Below are positions 43,570-45,650 of a stretch of 45,650 nt of DNA, piece by piece (position 1 is the first letter of the stretch; each line of letters begins with the position of its first letter). The position numbers and the translations under genes were made by a program. The DNA lies in assembly GCF_001423905.1 (NCBI RefSeq), contig NZ_LMPQ01000012.1, forward strand, positions 19,377 through 65,026, written 5' to 3'. A model generated the notes under the pieces. That model was not told where the DNA came from and made no database searches. It was given only the letters and a program-made list of their open reading frames with translations. Source of the DNA: Frigoribacterium sp. Leaf186 (lineage in GTDB: Bacteria; Actinomycetota; Actinomycetes; Actinomycetales; Microbacteriaceae).

Positions 43570-44481
43570 TCACTGCCCCCCGAAGCCGGTCGTCGAGATG
43601 CCCTTGATGATCTGGCGCTGGAAGAACAGGAACACCAGGATCAGCGGCAGGGCCGCGAGGATGGCCGCGGCCATGTTCTGGGCGTACTGGATGCCGTAGG
43701 CGCTCTCGATGGTCTGCAGGCCGACCGGCAGGGTGAGCAGCGACGCGTCGTTGGTCACGATGAACGGCCACAGGAAGTTGTTCCAGGCGCCGATGAACAC
43801 GAAGATCGACACCGCGCCGAGGATGGGCCGCGACAGCGGCAGCAGGATGGTGAAGAACACCCGGATGCGACCGGCGCCGTCGACGCGGGCGGCGTCCTCG
43901 AGCTCGATCGGCACCTGGTCGAAGAACTTCTTCAGCACGAACACCATGGCGGGGGCGATGGCCTGGGGCAGGATGATGCCCCAGTAGGTGTCGACCATGT
44001 CGAAGGCGAGCATCTGGTAGAACAGCGGCACGATGAGCACCTGCGGCGGGATGATGATCGACGCGATCGTGGCCACGTAGAGCCATTTCTTGCCCCGGAA
44101 GTCGAGGCGCGAGAACGCGTAGGCGACGAGGGCCGAGGTGGCCACCACGATGAGCGTGATCACGATCGAGGTGAACAGGCTGTTGAACAGCCACACCGGG
44201 ATGTTGCCCTGCTCGAGCACCCCGCGGTAGGCGTCGAGGGTGAAGCCCCCGGCCGGGATCCACGTCTGCGGGCTGGCGGCGGCGTCGGCCTCGCTCTTGA
44301 ACGACGTGGCCAGCGACCACAAGAAGGGCAGCAGCCACAGGACGGCCAGCACGACGAGGATCACCACGCTGACGACGGCCATCGGGCCGAAGGGCTTCTG
44401 GCCGGGCTTGTGGCCCTTGCGGCCGCGGTCGGCGGTGGGTGCGCGCAGGGTCGAGGTGGGGGCGATGGCGGGGGCGGTCAT
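43570..44481 (-). CDS. Carbohydrate ABC transporter permease (MalG-type)
   Basis: A 303-residue inner-membrane permease with six transmembrane helices. The EAA loop that docks the ATPase is ELEDAARVDGAGRIRVFFTILLPLSRP, here in standard EAA-x3-G-x9-I-x-LP form. The C-terminus ends with the usual QRQIIKGISTTGFGG. An N-terminal cytoplasmic extension of about 35 residues is Pro/Lys rich. AAGGGAG lies 8 bases before ATG 44481, which overlaps the upstream permease stop (ATGA), so the two permeases are translated together. Confidence 0.95.
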   Translation of the reverse strand: MTAPAIAPTSTLRAPTADRGRKGHKPGQKPFGPMAVVSVVILVVLAVLWLLPFLWSLATSFKSEADAAASPQTWIPAGGFTLDAYRGVLEQGNIPVWLFNSLFTSIVITLIVVATSALVAYAFSRLDFRGKKWLYVATIASIIIPPQVLIVPLFYQMLAFDMVDTYWGIILPQAIAPAMVFVLKKFFDQVPIELEDAARVDGAGRIRVFFTILLPLSRPILGAVSIFVFIGAWNNFLWPFIVTNDASLLTLPVGLQTIESAYGIQYAQNMAAAILAALPLILVFLFFQRQIIKGISTTGFGGQ

Positions 44482-45452
44482 TTCTGGGCTCCCTTGCGGT
44501 TGCGGGCCGTGATGCTGAACTGGGCGATCGAGATGACGACGATGACCGCGAAGAAGATGTACGAGATCGCCGACGAGTAGCCGAAGCGGTACCCGGTGAA
44601 GCCGGTGTCGAAGATGTACTGCACGGCCGAGCGGGTGCTGCCCGCCGGGCCGCCGGTGGTCATCTGGTAGATCTGGTCGAAGACCTTCAGCGACGCGAGC
44701 ACTTGCAAGATGACGATCAGACCGGTGGTCGGTCCGAGCTGGGGGATGGTGATCGACAGCAGTGAGCGCCAGCGGCCCGCACCGTCGAGCGACGCGGCCT
44801 CGTACTGCTGGTCGGGGATGTTCTGCAGCGCCGCGAGGTACAGCAAGAAGTTGAAGCCGACCGTCCACCAGACGGTGGTCGCGACGACGGCGATCATGGC
44901 GGTGTCGGGGTCTTGGAGCCAGGCGGGCTGCGGCAGCCCGAGGGTGCCGAGGGCGTTGTTGATCGGGCCTAGCGTCGGGCTGTAGAGCTGGATCCAGAAC
45001 AGCGAGACGACCGTCGAGGCGAGCAGGTACGGCAGGAAGAAGCTCAGCCGCCAGAGCCACTGGCCCGGCAGGCCCGTGTTGACGAGGATCGCCAGCACGA
45101 GCGCCACGACGACGAGCGGGATCGTGCTGAGCACGGTGAACCAGAGCGTGTTCAGCATCGAGCGCCACATGTCGCCGTCGGCGAAGGCCTCGGCGTAGTT
45201 CGCGATGCCGATCAGCTCGCCGCCTTGGCCGGTCAGGCTCTGGCCGGTGAAGCTCAGGTAGAAGCCGTGCACCAGCGGCCAGACCAGGAACACCGCGAAC
45301 AGCACGGTGAACGGGGCGGCGAAGCCCCAGCCGATGCGGTTGTCGGACGGCCCTCGGCGCTTCCGGGAGGTGCGGGTGCGGTCGGTCGCGCGGGCGTCGG
45401 ACCGCGTGCGGTCGGCGGTGGCCCGGGGGGCCTTGACCGTGGTGGAGGTCAC
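44478..45452 (-). CDS. Carbohydrate ABC transporter permease (MalF-type)
   Basis: A 324-residue permease with six helices after an Arg/Thr-rich N-terminal tail of about 38 residues. The first helix is WGFAAPFTVLFAVFLVWPLVHGFYLSF. The EAA loop is YEAASLDGAGRWRSLLSITIPQLGP. NPT-like WIQLYSPTLGPIN and TTGGPAGST near the end are typical of CUT1 family permeases. GTG 45452 has AAGGAG 9 bases upstream. It lies between the binding-protein gene and the MalG-type permease. No ATP-binding subunit is in view, which is normal for CUT1 systems using a shared MsiK-type ATPase. Confidence 0.95.
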   Translation of the reverse strand: MTSTTVKAPRATADRTRSDARATDRTRTSRKRRGPSDNRIGWGFAAPFTVLFAVFLVWPLVHGFYLSFTGQSLTGQGGELIGIANYAEAFADGDMWRSMLNTLWFTVLSTIPLVVVALVLAILVNTGLPGQWLWRLSFFLPYLLASTVVSLFWIQLYSPTLGPINNALGTLGLPQPAWLQDPDTAMIAVVATTVWWTVGFNFLLYLAALQNIPDQQYEAASLDGAGRWRSLLSITIPQLGPTTGLIVILQVLASLKVFDQIYQMTTGGPAGSTRSAVQYIFDTGFTGYRFGYSSAISYIFFAVIVVISIAQFSITARNRKGAQK

Positions 45453-45522
45453 AGATCGACTCCTTCGTCGTCGTGATGGTCGGGTCGTGCGGAGGGTGAG
45501 TGCGTCGGTCGGCTCATGTCGG

Positions 45523-45650
45523 TCACACGGGTGCCGGACGCGAGAGCTGCGTGTTCACCCGCGCGATGAACGCCCGCATGCCGGCGGCCGCGTCGTCCTT
45601 CGCGAGGATCACCGACTGGATCGAGTCGAGGAAGTACGTCTGGAAGTCCG
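45523..45650 (-). CDS. Extracellular solute-binding protein, C-terminal end (partial)
   Basis: The minus-strand frame entering from the right edge reads DFQTYFLDSIQSVILAKDD, then AAAGMRAFIARVNTQLSRP, and stops at 45523. The short helix followed by a 'residues-per-repeat AL/AF-A-x-VN' end is typical of CUT1 sugar-binding lipoproteins. The position directly upstream of two sugar permeases agrees. The gene continues beyond the window, so its signal peptide and lipobox are not visible. Confidence 0.8.
   Translation of the reverse strand, partial: DFQTYFLDSIQSVILAKDDAAAGMRAFIARVNTQLSRPAPV

Overview
This window looks like a chromosomal segment of a high-GC Gram-positive actinobacterium, most likely a member of the Microbacteriaceae. 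The reasons are the very strong G/C preference at third codon positions, frequent GTG starts, many start codons lying 6 to 12 bases after a TAnnnT hexamer (the leaderless pattern usual in Actinobacteria), and gene families typical of the group: GTP-dependent PEP carboxykinase, a DUF3516 helicase, a MTES_1575-type helicase/nuclease relative, a NrdHIEF operon, and a block resembling the mycobacterial Rv0991c-Rv0996 neighbourhood. The genus cannot be fixed from the sequence. I see no prophage, plasmid, complete insertion sequence or CRISPR array.

Layout. 1-3.4 kb: end of an unknown gene, pckG, and a convergent terC separated by large hairpins. 3.5-6.3 kb: citrulline/ornithine module (ctlX, ornithine cyclodeaminase) with a divergent Lrp/AsnC regulator. 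6.3-9.2 kb: DUF4166 and TIGR01777 epimerase operon, a two-domain sulfurtransferase, a DUF1508 protein. 9.5-14.2 kb: an orphan transposase-OrfA-like protein and a 1255-residue helicase-like protein with degenerate ATPase and nuclease motifs, coupled to a 71-residue protein. 14.3-18.7 kb: mscL, FmdB-type zinc ribbon, 5-formyl-THF cyclo-ligase, galU, rimJ-like and a GlpR-like membrane protein. 18.9-23 kb: tRNA-Ala(CGC), small proteins, a methyltransferase, an NAD epimerase and a flavin reductase with an operator. 23.5-29.8 kb: DUF3516 helicase, SDR, RNase HI, aldo/keto reductase, MFS transporter. 29.8-34.1 kb: class Ib ribonucleotide reductase operon nrdHIEF with NrdR-like and DnaA-like boxes. 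34.2-38.8 kb: amidohydrolase-kynureninase operon, methyltransferase, FMN reductase, unknown protein. 39-41.9 kb: a two-gene bacteriocin-type ABC exporter. 42-45.65 kb: GH51 arabinofuranosidase with a sugar ABC transporter running off the right edge.

The strongest unexplained signal is a dispersed 10-mer, AGGAGGCGCG (or its complement CGCGCCTCCT), of which I hand-count 27 exact copies across the window. It lies in intergenic spacers, in terminator and leader hairpins as inverted pairs, and in non-conserved coding stretches such as the tandemly repeated N-terminus of PEP carboxykinase. The pattern recalls DNA uptake sequences. Other points of note are the doubly degenerate helicase/nuclease, short tandem repeats that begin in the last codons of genes and copy the stop codon, and a bacteriocin-type exporter with no peptide gene beside it.
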